NCBI RefSeq assembly: GCF_000423305.1
Contig: NZ_AUHS01000015.1
Span: forward strand, 101,076-165,075
Reading direction: 5' to 3'
Length of the DNA: 64,000 nucleotides
From: Legionella moravica DSM 19234
GTDB taxonomy: Bacteria > Pseudomonadota > Gammaproteobacteria > Legionellales > Legionellaceae
Of this stretch, positions 28,745-39,700 are shown one piece after another. The notes under the pieces were generated by a model. It was not told the DNA's origin. It searched no databases and was given only the letters and a program-made list of their open reading frames with translations. Positions within the stretch are counted from its first letter, which is position 1, and the number at the start of each line of letters is the position of its first letter. The translations under genes and the position numbers were made by a program.

Positions 28745-28782
28745 CCAAAGCCCATATTAGCGCAATGCTAGATGGGCTTTGG
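28745..28782. terminator. Strong bidirectional stem-loop
   Basis: CCAAAGCCCAT and ATGGGCTTTGG form a perfect 11-bp outer stem, enclosing an inner TAGC-GCAAT-GCTA hairpin. It lies between the end of the second yceI (plus) and the end of the ankyrin gene (minus). There is no long T-run, but the position between convergent genes points to a terminator for both. Confidence 0.65.
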
Positions 28783-28827
28783 AGCCTTAAAATCCGCATC
28801 TATGAACCTTCCACAAGAATTCATTTC

Positions 28828-30555
28828 TTACTTAGCTCCAGGTCGAGGGTTTGCATGTTGGATGCTCTCTTCGATTTCATTCAGTTTTTTGGACGAGTCC
28901 GTTTGATGAACGTCTAAAAAGTTTTTATTATTTGCCAGGTTGACTGCTCCTTTGATAAGTAATCCCACGCCTAAAGTTGTGACTCCTATTACTAAATTAA
29001 CTAAAAATTGAGACCACCCTCTGTGTTTGTCAAGAACTGGTCGCGCAGTATTAATATGTTCTTTGCAGTTCTTTTCAAAAAGCTCATAACTTTGTGGGGT
29101 TATCTCTTTCATAAAGCAGCTTTTTTCATGATTTAATTGTTCATAAAGCGTACTGGCTGTAATTACTGCCTCTTGCAGTGATCTGTAAGTCTTTGAGTCC
29201 TGTTTTTCTTCGTTCTTTCGATTTTTCAGCTGGTTAATTTTGTCCATAAACAGAATCATTGTCTTGTTAAAGTCTTCTAATAAAGATAATTCCACTGCAG
29301 ATTCAGTTTTTAATGTTACTTTTTCTTGATGCAGGGTAGACAATTGTGGAATCTTTCGTTGCAATTGTTCGATCAAAAATACTTTATGTGGATGAGCTTC
29401 CACGTTGGGAAGCAAATAATCCAACATATTTTTGTTTGTCGAATCTTTTTTATAGATATTTGCACCTTGATCGATTAGTGTGTTAATTATGGCACAGGTT
29501 GTTTTTAGTTCACCCAGGTCCTGTGCTGTTTCTATTCGACGTGCTGCTTCAATCAAAGCTGTAGTTTTAGGTTGATTCGGTAAAGGTATCGCTGGGCGTC
29601 CGGGTAGGTACACGTTATGCTCCTGATCTAAATCAACCCTTTTGCCAATAATATAGCAAACGACATCGAGACGATTATGCTGTACCGCTTCAACCAGATA
29701 ACTCTGAGACATAGAGTTGAGTTTCGTAATGTTAATTGAACCTCGTTGAATTATGCCTTTAATTTCATTTAAATCTTTATTTAATTTAATCGCCAGAGAT
29801 AAATCTATCACAGGATTTGTTTGTGGAGCAGATTGAGGCTTCTGTACGTTCGGAGCAGGAGAAGTGGGCGATGGAGCTGACACTTTAGGCTGTTGAAAGG
29901 GAGGTATTATAGAGTTAAAGCTGGTTGTTGGAACTGCTTGTTGTGGGTTTTGCAGTATAGAGGGAGCTGGGCTGGTAAAATTGAAGGTTTGGGCTGCAGA
30001 TTTAGCATCTGGTCGAGGTTGTACTGGTATCGGAGGTAAAAGAGAATGCCTCGAATAATTTTGATTTAATGCTGCTTGTTCAGCAGCTCTTAAAATATTA
30101 ACTATGTTTGTATTGTTCCTTGAATTGGCCCATTCTGAGGCCAACAAGCCAGGTACTGGAGGCATGCGATGCCGCACCTGATTTTTATGCAGAGGATCAG
30201 CTCCGGCTTTCAGAAGCTCTCTGACCATATACTCATTACCTATAACAGCAGCAGTAATTAATGCATTAAATCCATTATTATCAATTGAATTCACATTAAC
30301 CCCCTTTGTCATCAACTTGTCAAATAGGGCGTTATTATTTGCAGCAATCACAACCATTAAAAGGGAAATACCGTGATTAGAAACCGAATTAATATCAGCA
30401 CCTGCGTCAAGCAAGGTATTAATTTTGTCCAAATCAATAGGTTCTTTTACCATTTCTGATTTTAATTGTTTATTGATTAGTTTGTGATGTTCTTCATTAT
30501 GTTTTTTTCTGGGTGGTTCTTTGAATAATTCTGAGGTGATTCTATCATTTGGCAT
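28828..30555 (-). CDS. Ankyrin-repeat protein with C-terminal membrane segment; Dot/Icm effector candidate
   Basis: The protein has 575 residues. Ankyrin repeats cover about 40-135 (DKINTLLDAGADINSVSNHG, NVNSIDNNGFNALITAAVIG, MVRELLKAGADPLHKN). A proline-rich linker spans about 175-255. A second degenerate ankyrin group lies at about 285-385 (TCAIINTLIDQGANIYKKD), then a coiled-coil-like stretch (MDKINQLKNRKNEEKQDSKT). One or two hydrophobic segments occur near 520-550 (FLVNLVIGVTTLGVGLLIKG). Ankyrin effectors that target host membranes are common in Legionella. No catalytic domain (such as FIC) is visible. AGGAG precedes the ATG by about eight bases. Translocation and host target are inference. 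Confidence 0.75.
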   Translation of the reverse strand: MPNDRITSELFKEPPRKKHNEEHHKLINKQLKSEMVKEPIDLDKINTLLDAGADINSVSNHGISLLMVVIAANNNALFDKLMTKGVNVNSIDNNGFNALITAAVIGNEYMVRELLKAGADPLHKNQVRHRMPPVPGLLASEWANSRNNTNIVNILRAAEQAALNQNYSRHSLLPPIPVQPRPDAKSAAQTFNFTSPAPSILQNPQQAVPTTSFNSIIPPFQQPKVSAPSPTSPAPNVQKPQSAPQTNPVIDLSLAIKLNKDLNEIKGIIQRGSINITKLNSMSQSYLVEAVQHNRLDVVCYIIGKRVDLDQEHNVYLPGRPAIPLPNQPKTTALIEAARRIETAQDLGELKTTCAIINTLIDQGANIYKKDSTNKNMLDYLLPNVEAHPHKVFLIEQLQRKIPQLSTLHQEKVTLKTESAVELSLLEDFNKTMILFMDKINQLKNRKNEEKQDSKTYRSLQEAVITASTLYEQLNHEKSCFMKEITPQSYELFEKNCKEHINTARPVLDKHRGWSQFLVNLVIGVTTLGVGLLIKGAVNLANNKNFLDVHQTDSSKKLNEIEESIQHANPRPGAK

Positions 30556-30892
30556 TTTACTTGCTCCTGTACGGCATCATAACACTCTTGTTCTATACGC
30601 TTTATCAGACCACGTGGTGTGAACATCTACTTGACGTCACAAGGAAAAGAAAAGATTTATGGTTGATTGCAAACTCTGTATACAACGAGCTGAACAACTC
30701 AAATAGTTATGATTCCTTTTTAAAAAAAGTACATATCAGAAGTATAGCCTAGTGTTTGTTGATATTGACAACTCATCCATTTATTCCTGCTTTCTTTGCT
30801 TTATGTCTAAACGATTTTTATATTTTAAGCTTAATAATGGTCTTGAATTAAACTTCATGATAAAAATCGGTCTTACTCGCGTAGGCTCAATA

Positions 30893-31002
30893 GTATCCGG
30901 GGAAATTGAGCTTCTTTCGATCAAATCCCCTCTCCACCGCGCGAAGCGTGGGGGAGTAATCAACGTGCGCGCAAAAGCGTGCTCATTAGCTAAGATATAC
31001 CA
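30893..31002 (-). repeat. Interspersed palindromic repeat, copy 2
   Basis: This copy reads GAGCTTCTTTCGATCAAAT followed by CCCTCTCCACCGCGCGAAGC, and ends with a GCGCAAAAGCGTGCTCATTA-type tail. It is the opposite orientation to the copy at 8.6 kb and shorter, lacking the GAGGGTTTAGGGTGAGGGG part. It fills most of the gap between the ankyrin gene promoter and the S9 peptidase gene. Confidence 0.75.
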
Positions 31003-31107
31003 GAGATTTTTTTCTCTTTACTGAGAAAGTTCGATTATAACCTATACTTTTTTATATAAGATTCAGTCAATTCAATAATCAATGAAGTACAACAGGGACT
31101 TGTTGAC

Positions 31108-33084
31108 ATGAAGCGTATTGTTTTCTGTATCTTTTTTTGTGTATGCATCTGTCAAAATGGATGGACTGGAAAAAGGGTTCCTGAACTTCATGACTTATAT
31201 CGTATTGCTGATGTAAGTGAGCCGGATGTATCTCCCGATGGCCAATGGGTGGCCTACAGCGTCAGCCAATTAAATGAGGATACAGACTCGTCATTTAGTA
31301 ACATATGGCGAGTATCTCTCGATGGACAACACACCGAGCAACTGACCCGTTCACAAGAGGAAACCAATTATCTTCCCAAATGGAGCCCAGATGGTACCTG
31401 GATAGCCTATCTTTCGGATGCCGGAGAGCAAAATACCACACAAATCTGGCTCATGCCTGCGAAGGGAGGAACGGGCCATCAATTAACTCATACTCAAGGT
31501 GAAATCAGCGATTTTGTCTGGTCACCTGATTCAAAGAGCATCGCTTTTATTGGTAATGAAACAGACAATTCAGATGATGAATTAGTAGACAAGCCGATAG
31601 TAGTGAACCGGTTTCAATTTAAAGCTGATGGAAGCGGTTATCTGACTGATGTTTATGATCATTTGTATCGGGTTGATATTGCTGATGGTCGAATTACGAT
31701 GCTGACTTCTGGTGAACACGATGAATATCTACCCGCCTGGTCTCCCGACGGTAAGTACATTGCGTATGTTACAAAACGAGGAAAAGATGCTGACAGACAT
31801 TTAAATTATGATATTTATATTATTGAACCGATCGCGCATGCCAAGGAAAAACAGCTGACTCATTATATGGGGAGTGATATGGACCCTGATTTGGAGTCCA
31901 ACTTATCATGGAGTCCGGACAGCACTAAGATTGCATACTTACGCAGTAAAGAAGATAAATGGATTTATTATTCGCCAACGCAACTGGCTGTGGTTCGTGT
32001 CTCGGATGGCAGTGAATCGATCATTGCGCCGATGGATAAATGGTTCTATAAGCCTAAATGGTCACCTGATGGATTAAGTATTTATGCCTTAATCGAGGAA
32101 AGTAGAACTACGTCACTGAATAAAATTAACAGTGCAACCGGTCAGGTTACTCGGATAACCGATGGACAACGAACTGATATGGATTTTGTATTAGGAACAA
32201 ATCAGATTATTGTGTTAAGTACGGATGATGTACATCCTGCGGAATTGTTTTTGACAGCTACTCCTTTGATTCCCTTAACTCAGCACAATAAAAAAATCTT
32301 GGATGAAGTACAATTTCAACCTGCAGAGGACATACAATTCAAAAGTTTCGATGGAACCCTGATTCAGGGATTATTGGTGAAGCCCATTCAGTATCAGAAA
32401 GGAAAGAATTATCCGGCGCTTTTAAATCTTCATGGTGGGCCTGTCTATCAATTCAGCCATGAATTCAATTTCGAATTTCAATGGTTTGCTGCCAATGGTT
32501 ATGTGGTTATTGCCCCCAATCCTCGTGGTAGTTCTGGAAGGGGTTTTGATTTTGCCAAAGCCATCTATGCTGATTGGGGTAATCTTGATGTTAAAGATGT
32601 TTTGGCTGCTGTAGATTATGCCGTTTCTTTGGGAGTTGCTGATCCCGCACGATTGGCAGTTGGTGGCTGGAGTTATGGGGGAATACTGACTGATTATGTC
32701 ATAGCCAGTGACACTCGGTTTAAAGCCGCATTTTCTGGTGCAGGATCAGCTAATGTTTTATCGGGTTACGGGGCAGATCAATACAGCCTTGAATATGAAT
32801 TGGAACTAGGAAAACCATGGGAACACCCCGATTTATATATGAAATTAAGTTATCCATTTATGAAGTCGTATCGCATTAAAACCGCTACCTTGTTTCTATG
32901 CGCACAGCTGGATTTTAACGTACCTTGCCAAGGTTCAGAGCAATTGTATCAGGCATTGAAATCATTAAACATACCTACACAATTAGTGATTTATCCGAAT
33001 GAATATCACTCCTTGTCTGTTCCCAGTTATTTGGTAGACAGACTGCAACGCTATACAGATTGGATGAACAAATATCTGAGATAA
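31108..33084 (+). CDS. Secreted S9-family prolyl oligopeptidase/acylaminoacyl-peptidase
   Basis: The 658-residue protein has a short signal peptide (MKRIVFCIFFCVCICQNGWTG). An N-terminal beta-propeller built of WSPDGTWIAYLSD-type (TolB-like) repeats spans about 30-380. A C-terminal alpha/beta-hydrolase domain carries Ser522 in GGWSYGG, Asp602 in CAQLDFNVP and His634 in NEYHSLS. Such enzymes cleave short peptides after entry through the propeller. They can act in amino-acid scavenging, the main carbon source of Legionella. The gene seems to be transcribed alone, 84 bases before the NRPS-like gene, and no clear terminator separates them. Confidence 0.92.
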   Translation: MKRIVFCIFFCVCICQNGWTGKRVPELHDLYRIADVSEPDVSPDGQWVAYSVSQLNEDTDSSFSNIWRVSLDGQHTEQLTRSQEETNYLPKWSPDGTWIAYLSDAGEQNTTQIWLMPAKGGTGHQLTHTQGEISDFVWSPDSKSIAFIGNETDNSDDELVDKPIVVNRFQFKADGSGYLTDVYDHLYRVDIADGRITMLTSGEHDEYLPAWSPDGKYIAYVTKRGKDADRHLNYDIYIIEPIAHAKEKQLTHYMGSDMDPDLESNLSWSPDSTKIAYLRSKEDKWIYYSPTQLAVVRVSDGSESIIAPMDKWFYKPKWSPDGLSIYALIEESRTTSLNKINSATGQVTRITDGQRTDMDFVLGTNQIIVLSTDDVHPAELFLTATPLIPLTQHNKKILDEVQFQPAEDIQFKSFDGTLIQGLLVKPIQYQKGKNYPALLNLHGGPVYQFSHEFNFEFQWFAANGYVVIAPNPRGSSGRGFDFAKAIYADWGNLDVKDVLAAVDYAVSLGVADPARLAVGGWSYGGILTDYVIASDTRFKAAFSGAGSANVLSGYGADQYSLEYELELGKPWEHPDLYMKLSYPFMKSYRIKTATLFLCAQLDFNVPCQGSEQLYQALKSLNIPTQLVIYPNEYHSLSVPSYLVDRLQRYTDWMNKYLR

Positions 33085-33168
33085 AGATCAACCAAATCAT
33101 GATGTTGCTTCGTGATGAATACGCAAAAAAATGCAAACTGTTCTAGACTTTAAATACTGACAGGGATT

Positions 33169-36100
33169 GTGAGTATTGATATGGAAGAACTGAAAAATAA
33201 TTATCATGAATTGGTAAAAACAGAATCTAATGTTCCCCTTCATCACATTTTACCGACATTATTCGAAGAGCATGTGGCTAACAGTCCGAATCATACCGCG
33301 CTTATACTAAATGACGAAAAAATGACTTATTCAGAGTTGAATGCAAAAGCAAATCAACTGGCACATCATTTGCGTCAACTCTCGGGCAATAAAAAAATGA
33401 TGGTTGCCTTATGTATGAAACCTTCTTTTGATTTGTTCATCAGTATTTTGGGCATACTCAAAGCAGGCAGTACTTATATTCCTTTGGATCCTGATAATCC
33501 TGTTTCACGTATTCGATTCATTTTGGAAGATACCAACGCAGATGTGATATTGACTCAGTCTAGCGAGCTAAAGTTGTTTGACTCCATTAAATCCCGCAAG
33601 TGGTGTTTTGATCAACAGCGCTCCGAATTGAATCACTATTCGACAAACAATCCGACGGCTCTCAATCAACCTGATGATTTGGCTTATATAATTTATACTT
33701 CTGGTTCTACCGGAACCCCTAAAGGTGTCATGATTACTCACAGCAACGTCCTGTATTTTATTCACTGGTTCAGTAAGGCGCTGGCTGTGCATCAAAATGA
33801 TGTGTTTGATTTTTCGTCGTCGGTTTCTTTTGATTTTGCAGTGGCAACGACTCTTTTTCCCATGATGCAAGGGGCGCGAATAGTCATATGTCCTACTGAA
33901 ACAAAAAAAGATCCCTATTTGTATATGAACTTTTTAGAGCAGAATCAAGTAACAATAATTAAATCAACTCCGGGGCATTTTAGAAATTTAAAAGAGGCTG
34001 TTTTAAGTGAACAAAAACACCTTTCGTTACAATATATTGTCTTCGGTGGCGACTCACTTTTTGCTAAAGATCTTGAGGATTGGCTGCATCAATTTCCCGA
34101 TCACATTATGTTTTGTGAATATGGGCCTACTGAAGCAACGGTAGCGACATCATGGATTAAAGTCGATAAAAATAATATTGCTCGGTTTAAAGATAAAATA
34201 CCCATTGGCTGGCCTGCATTAAATACACAATTATATATTCTGGATGAATCTTTAAACCCTGTACCTCCTGGAGAAATTGCCGAATTGTATATTGGTGGTC
34301 AAGGTGTTGCAAAAGGCTATTTAAATCGTAAAGAAAGTACGGAACAGAAGTTCATTCGCGATCCCTTTAGTGATAACAGTTCCGACCGCCTTTATAAAAC
34401 AGGAGACTATTGTCGCTTTTTACCCGATGGAAGTCTTGAGTTTGTCGAGCGTAAAGACAATCAAGTCAAGATTCGAGGTTTTAGAATTCAAACTGAAGAA
34501 ATTGAATCCTGTATGATGAATTATCCGGGAATGAAAGAAGTGGCGGTTATTGCCAATACCTGGGATAGCGGGCCGCTTGTTGAAAAACAATTAATCGCCT
34601 ATTGCGTCCCACAGCAAGGAATTGGGCTTAACCTGAGCGAGTTGCGTGCTTTTGTGGCAGCGCAACTCCCAGAATATATGATGCCCTCTTTTTTTGAGTT
34701 TTTAGAAGCTCTTCCCTTAACGTCTAACGGGAAGATAGATCGCTCAAAACTTCCAGTACCTCATTCATTCGAACAAGATGAGAAGCCCTTTTCAGGCACG
34801 GATTTAGAGCTCGTCCTTAAAAGGATTTGGGAGCAAGGACTTCATATACCGAATATTCATATTGATGATGATTTTTTTGATTTGGGAGGTAATTCTTTGG
34901 TTGCAGCACGTATTCTTACTAAAATTAGATCCAGTTTAAAAAAAGATATTTGGTTGAGGGATGTTTATAGTGCTCCAACCATCACGCAATTAGCTAAAAG
35001 GATTGAAAAGGCTCCAATTATTGGTGAATCACAGTCAATTCAGTCGGATATGGCTTCAGATTATCACGTCATTCCATTAAGCGAATTACAGTTTCTATTT
35101 TGGCTCATGAGAGCATTTTATCCCAAAGCGAAGATACTCAATATTATTGACAGAAAGCGTTTTCGAGGTTCACTCGATATAAACGTTATCAATACTGCAT
35201 TAGAGAGTGTTTGTAAAACGGATCCGATATTGAGCTATCGTATTCACCGTTTTGCTCCCATTCAGCAAGGGCAAGAATTGCCTCCGCCTCAAGCAGAAGT
35301 CATTGATATTGGCAATTTGTCTTTTGAGCAGCAAGAAGCACAATTAAGTGAGTCTCTTGATGTGCTACAACACTGCTCCTGGAAAAGGGATAATCATTTA
35401 TTCAGGCTAAGAATATTTCAATTGGGTGATGAATGTTTTGAACTGCAAATCGCTCTTTCGCATCTAATCAGTGACGAAGTTTCACCTGGAATATTTTGGA
35501 TTAACATGTCCAATTATTATTTGGCGGCTTTGCATAATAAAGAAATAGCCTTGTATTCTGACCGAAGACAGTTCAAAGATTATGTTGTAAAGGATATTCA
35601 TAGAACGCAAAAAGACTTGAAAAAAAATATGAATTTCTGGGAGCAGTATTTGGCGGATGTACCGTATTTATGTTTTCCGGAGGAGTACATCCTTAAAAAA
35701 GGTGGAGCAATCAATACCTCCTGTTTTACTATTTCTGATGAAATGGTTGACCAATTGGAAGCATACTGTTCCAGGCATCGTTTGTGTTTGACGGATAGTT
35801 TGACGGCCGCGGCTTCTGGTTGTGTCAGGCCTTATGTATTAAATAACGAAAACCAATTGATTGCCATTAATCTTGTAAAATCAACACGTGATAATGAAGA
35901 GTATGACCGATCCATTGGTCTATTTGTCCGTTCTGATATTCTCAAAATTAATTTAAATCATGCGTCGGATTTTTTGCACTTATCTAAAGAGGTACAACAA
36001 TCCATTACTGCTACATCTCCTTATCAATCGTGTCCCATCATTGTCAAACTGGGGTGTTTATTAAAAAAGGGATGGGAAAATAACAAAATCAGTACTGCAT

Positions 36101-36462
36101 TAACGGGTGGTTTATCGAGGATTTATTCGCGATTGTTCTCAAAATATCGATTGGACTATCGCATATTAAGCATGTTTTTTAAGGTGTTTATTGCCAGTAA
36201 AAAAAATTGCTTTTTTATTAATCTTAATATTATGAATAATTTTATTTCAAACCCGAACGACATGCCATTGTTTGCATTAGATTTGGTTCCGGTAAAAACA
36301 CATCAAGGCGACAGGATGGTGGAGAAAAACATTTTAAATATTTGGTTCGAACGAGATAATGACAATAAAGCCCAACTCATTATTTCAGGTAATCTTAAAG
36401 CCCTATTTATTGAACGTTTGGGACACGATATTATCCAGACTATTGCTCAAATTAAAGTATAA
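33169..36462 (+). CDS. NRPS-like protein: adenylation, carrier and divergent condensation-type domain
   Basis: This is a single 1,097-residue module. Residues about 25-525 are an adenylation domain with A3 IIYTSGSTGTPKGVMITH, A5 EYGPTEATV (317-), A7/A8 YKTGDYCRFLPDGSLEFVER and A10 SNGKIDRSKLP (Lys522). Residues 545-615 are a peptidyl carrier protein with the phosphopantetheine Ser576 in DLGGNSLVAAR. Residues about 640-1095 resemble a condensation/acyltransferase domain. There the HHxxxDG motif reads SHLISDE, with the second His (765) and Asp (769) kept but the first His and Gly changed. No thioesterase follows. The start may be GTG 33169 (AGGGA very close) or ATG 33181. No other biosynthetic genes adjoin, so the product is unknown; a stand-alone amino-acyl conjugating enzyme is possible. 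Confidence 0.88.
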   Translation: MSIDMEELKNNYHELVKTESNVPLHHILPTLFEEHVANSPNHTALILNDEKMTYSELNAKANQLAHHLRQLSGNKKMMVALCMKPSFDLFISILGILKAGSTYIPLDPDNPVSRIRFILEDTNADVILTQSSELKLFDSIKSRKWCFDQQRSELNHYSTNNPTALNQPDDLAYIIYTSGSTGTPKGVMITHSNVLYFIHWFSKALAVHQNDVFDFSSSVSFDFAVATTLFPMMQGARIVICPTETKKDPYLYMNFLEQNQVTIIKSTPGHFRNLKEAVLSEQKHLSLQYIVFGGDSLFAKDLEDWLHQFPDHIMFCEYGPTEATVATSWIKVDKNNIARFKDKIPIGWPALNTQLYILDESLNPVPPGEIAELYIGGQGVAKGYLNRKESTEQKFIRDPFSDNSSDRLYKTGDYCRFLPDGSLEFVERKDNQVKIRGFRIQTEEIESCMMNYPGMKEVAVIANTWDSGPLVEKQLIAYCVPQQGIGLNLSELRAFVAAQLPEYMMPSFFEFLEALPLTSNGKIDRSKLPVPHSFEQDEKPFSGTDLELVLKRIWEQGLHIPNIHIDDDFFDLGGNSLVAARILTKIRSSLKKDIWLRDVYSAPTITQLAKRIEKAPIIGESQSIQSDMASDYHVIPLSELQFLFWLMRAFYPKAKILNIIDRKRFRGSLDINVINTALESVCKTDPILSYRIHRFAPIQQGQELPPPQAEVIDIGNLSFEQQEAQLSESLDVLQHCSWKRDNHLFRLRIFQLGDECFELQIALSHLISDEVSPGIFWINMSNYYLAALHNKEIALYSDRRQFKDYVVKDIHRTQKDLKKNMNFWEQYLADVPYLCFPEEYILKKGGAINTSCFTISDEMVDQLEAYCSRHRLCLTDSLTAAASGCVRPYVLNNENQLIAINLVKSTRDNEEYDRSIGLFVRSDILKINLNHASDFLHLSKEVQQSITATSPYQSCPIIVKLGCLLKKGWENNKISTALTGGLSRIYSRLFSKYRLDYRILSMFFKVFIASKKNCFFINLNIMNNFISNPNDMPLFALDLVPVKTHQGDRMVEKNILNIWFERDNDNKAQLIISGNLKALFIERLGHDIIQTIAQIKV

Positions 36463-36711
36463 ATGCCCATTTAAATGGTTTATGTCGTTAAATAATGGTG
36501 TTTTCCTTTTCCATATATCAAAGCCTATCGTCCTATAAGATTTTGGTTGTTCTGAGATCTATCGCTTAGTTTGAACTATCTCATGATAGAAGTCATTAAT
36601 TTGCCAGAAATCATCACAAGAAAGTGTTTTAATTAATGTCTAATTGATTTATAATAAACCCATGCGCCACTCATAGGTCTATAATTTAATTAATACAGTG
36701 AGAGGTAAAGC

Positions 36712-39700
36712 ATGTCCAATCCAGGAACTACAGAATCTTTGGAAAGTGAAGATCAATCAGATCTTGATGGGTATTCGACTGGACCGCTTGATGCTGGTCC
36801 AATTGCTGATCCCTTGTCAATGAAAATTAGTAAGGCTAGAAGATCTTTACTCCAATCCTTGCAAAATCAATTAGAAACCTGTCTGGCTGAACAATTAAAA
36901 CCGGAACAAACTGGTGTGCCTTTTGTGCGTATAGAAGACGATCCTGCTCAAATCGCCGCGCTTAAAAAGGTTGTTAATGCTCTGTATCATGCTGAAGAAG
37001 CTTTTAAAATTTGGGAAATTACAGATAACTCGAGCTTGAGAGCCAAGATAACAGGGGCGAAACAACATTATCAAGCTATAACGCAGGTATATAAGTCACT
37101 GGCCTCTCTGAATGATGCAACCCCTGAAATACAAGCGATCATTGCTGACAATTACAGTCTAATTGAACCGGTAATTACTGCAACTTATGATGCAATCAAA
37201 AATTCGGGTTGGGTGAGTGAATTTGCTGAGATGGAAGTCACTGAGCAAGCAAGTTATCTCATCAATCAAGGTACTGAGTTGATAGGGCCTGTACCAACAG
37301 ATACAGGAACGAAATCCAATCCACTTTTAGATGCTTTTTCCAAATTAAATCGATTAATGAATGTTGCATCTGATTCTAAAAAGTCAGAGTTATCTCCAGA
37401 GTTAAAGCAACAAAGAACACAAGAATTTATTTCCTTGTTAAAAGACCTGGAAGGGAATTTATTTATTCAAAAATTAAGTGCAAAAAGTCTGGCTGAATCC
37501 AAAGCAATTAATGGTTTACTTGGATGGTTAAAAACTATTCAAGAGAATGAGTTTGAGTTTACCCGAGACTCGATACAAAAATATATCTCCTGGTCAAATC
37601 AGTATTTAGGTCCATTCATTCTGGCTGTTGATCAGTTTGAGCGTCAGAGCTATCTGAAATCAGGCTTGCTCAGCACCGCTTTATGTGAGTCAGCTGACCG
37701 CCTTGCAAAGGAGATTAACAAACAGCTTTCCGAATCTACTCTTGATATTGATGAACGAATTCAGACTATGGATTCTTTAAAACCAATCAGAGAACAAAGC
37801 ATTGAAAGCAGTCAGATTGACAATTTACAGGCTATTGCTACAGCAACTGATCATATTGAATCCATTGGGCGCTTTTTTACACTATTGGAACAGTACAAGG
37901 GAAAATCATTCGCCGATATTTTAGAAGCTGATCGGGTTGAATTAAGACAAATTTATCCCGACATTCAATTTGCCTTGGCCCATTCCAATCTGGATCTCGA
38001 AAACAAACTCACTAATGTACTCAATACGGCAGGTCCCACATCTTCCTCATCTTCATGGTGGAGTTTGGCTGCAGGAGCAGTTAATTATGTAAGTGGATTT
38101 GTCAAAAGAGGGGAGATCGATAGTTTGTTTCTTCAGGAAGTGCCAATGCACCATTTTTATGTGGAGAAAATTCAGGCTGAGCATTTAAAATTCACTGTTG
38201 CTGAATCTGCGCGGGGTAAATTGGAGGAACATGCTGGATTAACAGATCAAACTACTCTGGATGAGCGAGTACAGAAACGAAGTCAAGCCCTACGACAGTA
38301 CGTAAAACAACCTGCTGCAAAAGAACGGGTTCATCCTGGAGATCTCATTCCCGTCAAGGCAACTTCGTTAAACAATTTACGCGGAAATATCACCTATCTG
38401 CAAGAATTGCATTTATCAGAAAAAGTCGCAGATGTACGAATAAACATCAGAACATTATTGAGTCGCCATCTCTCTGATGGGAATAATGCCTATTTTACCG
38501 GGCAACCTCCCTACAGGATTGATAACAATGAACCCGAAGTTGTTGTTCATATTAAAAAGCTTGAAAATGAATTGCTAAATTTGCAGAATTCTCTGTTGAA
38601 TTTTGAAAGTGCTAACAGTAATTTTGGTGTTATTAGTCAAGCAAAGTTATTTATTGCAATTGCCAAATCAAGTTATCAGTTAAAATATACCTTAACTGCA
38701 CTGTCACCTGCAGCTCGAAGCACCTTGGCGCCTGTTATCAGTGAAATTACGGCGTTTAGTACAGTTTTATCGGGTCTCAACTACCGATCTTCGGATATGT
38801 CTGATGCGGGAAGATTACAGCAATTAGAACTATCTACAAATCCTTCTGCTAAGGAGGATGCCACTAACACAACAGCCCCAGTGGAAACTATAGTTGAGGA
38901 AACAACGGCGGAGTTAGCAACAATCGAGGCAACACCAGTTGAAGTATCGACTGCTGAAGTAACCCCACCAGTTTTGGTTAATTATGCAAAGCAAATTGCT
39001 GAAGCGAGATCACAATTCTTGGCTCACCTCCAGTCTTCGTTAACAGCACCTTTGGCTCGTTCTTTAGTTCCTCAATCCGATGGAGTTCCCTTTGTTAATT
39101 TTGATCAAGATCCTCCCCAGATAGTTGCAATAAAAAGAGTAATAAACAGTATGTACTATGCGGAGTTAGCGATACAGGTCGCTAACAAAATGAATACAGG
39201 CTCTGTTTCAACTATAGATAAAGTGGTTTTGGCTCATCAAGGCATGGTTGCGGTTTCTCATATTTACAAGTCAGTAGAACTGTTACGTAATGCAACTCCA
39301 GAAGTCAGAAGGCTAATTAAAAATAATTATGATTTCATTGACCCTATGATAAAAGGGGCAGAGAATCTCGTTAAAAATACAGGCTGGATAAATCAATTTA
39401 CCATTCAAGGCACTGTTAAAAGCGTAGGTAGTTATGTAGGGCGAGGTCTTAATTTATTCCAATCCGATGGTGTTTATGTATCTGATTCCTCTTCTTTGGT
39501 TAACTTGTTTTCTGAAGTCCCATTAATATTAAACTCCTTGTCTAGATCTTTGGATCCCAACATTATCAGAGATGAAAGTAAAGTTAAAATAACTCAATCT
39601 CAAATTGATTCAATTACCTTGATTGCTGAGAAATTATTTGAAAAAAAAGGTACATTTTTCAATTATGTTCGAGGCACACATGCCTTGATTTCGTTCATTG

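Noticed and set aside
30549..31024. Two plus-strand open frames between the ankyrin and S9 genes
   Set aside because: The second runs through the interspersed repeat and the first lies in the ankyrin promoter region; neither has protein-like features.
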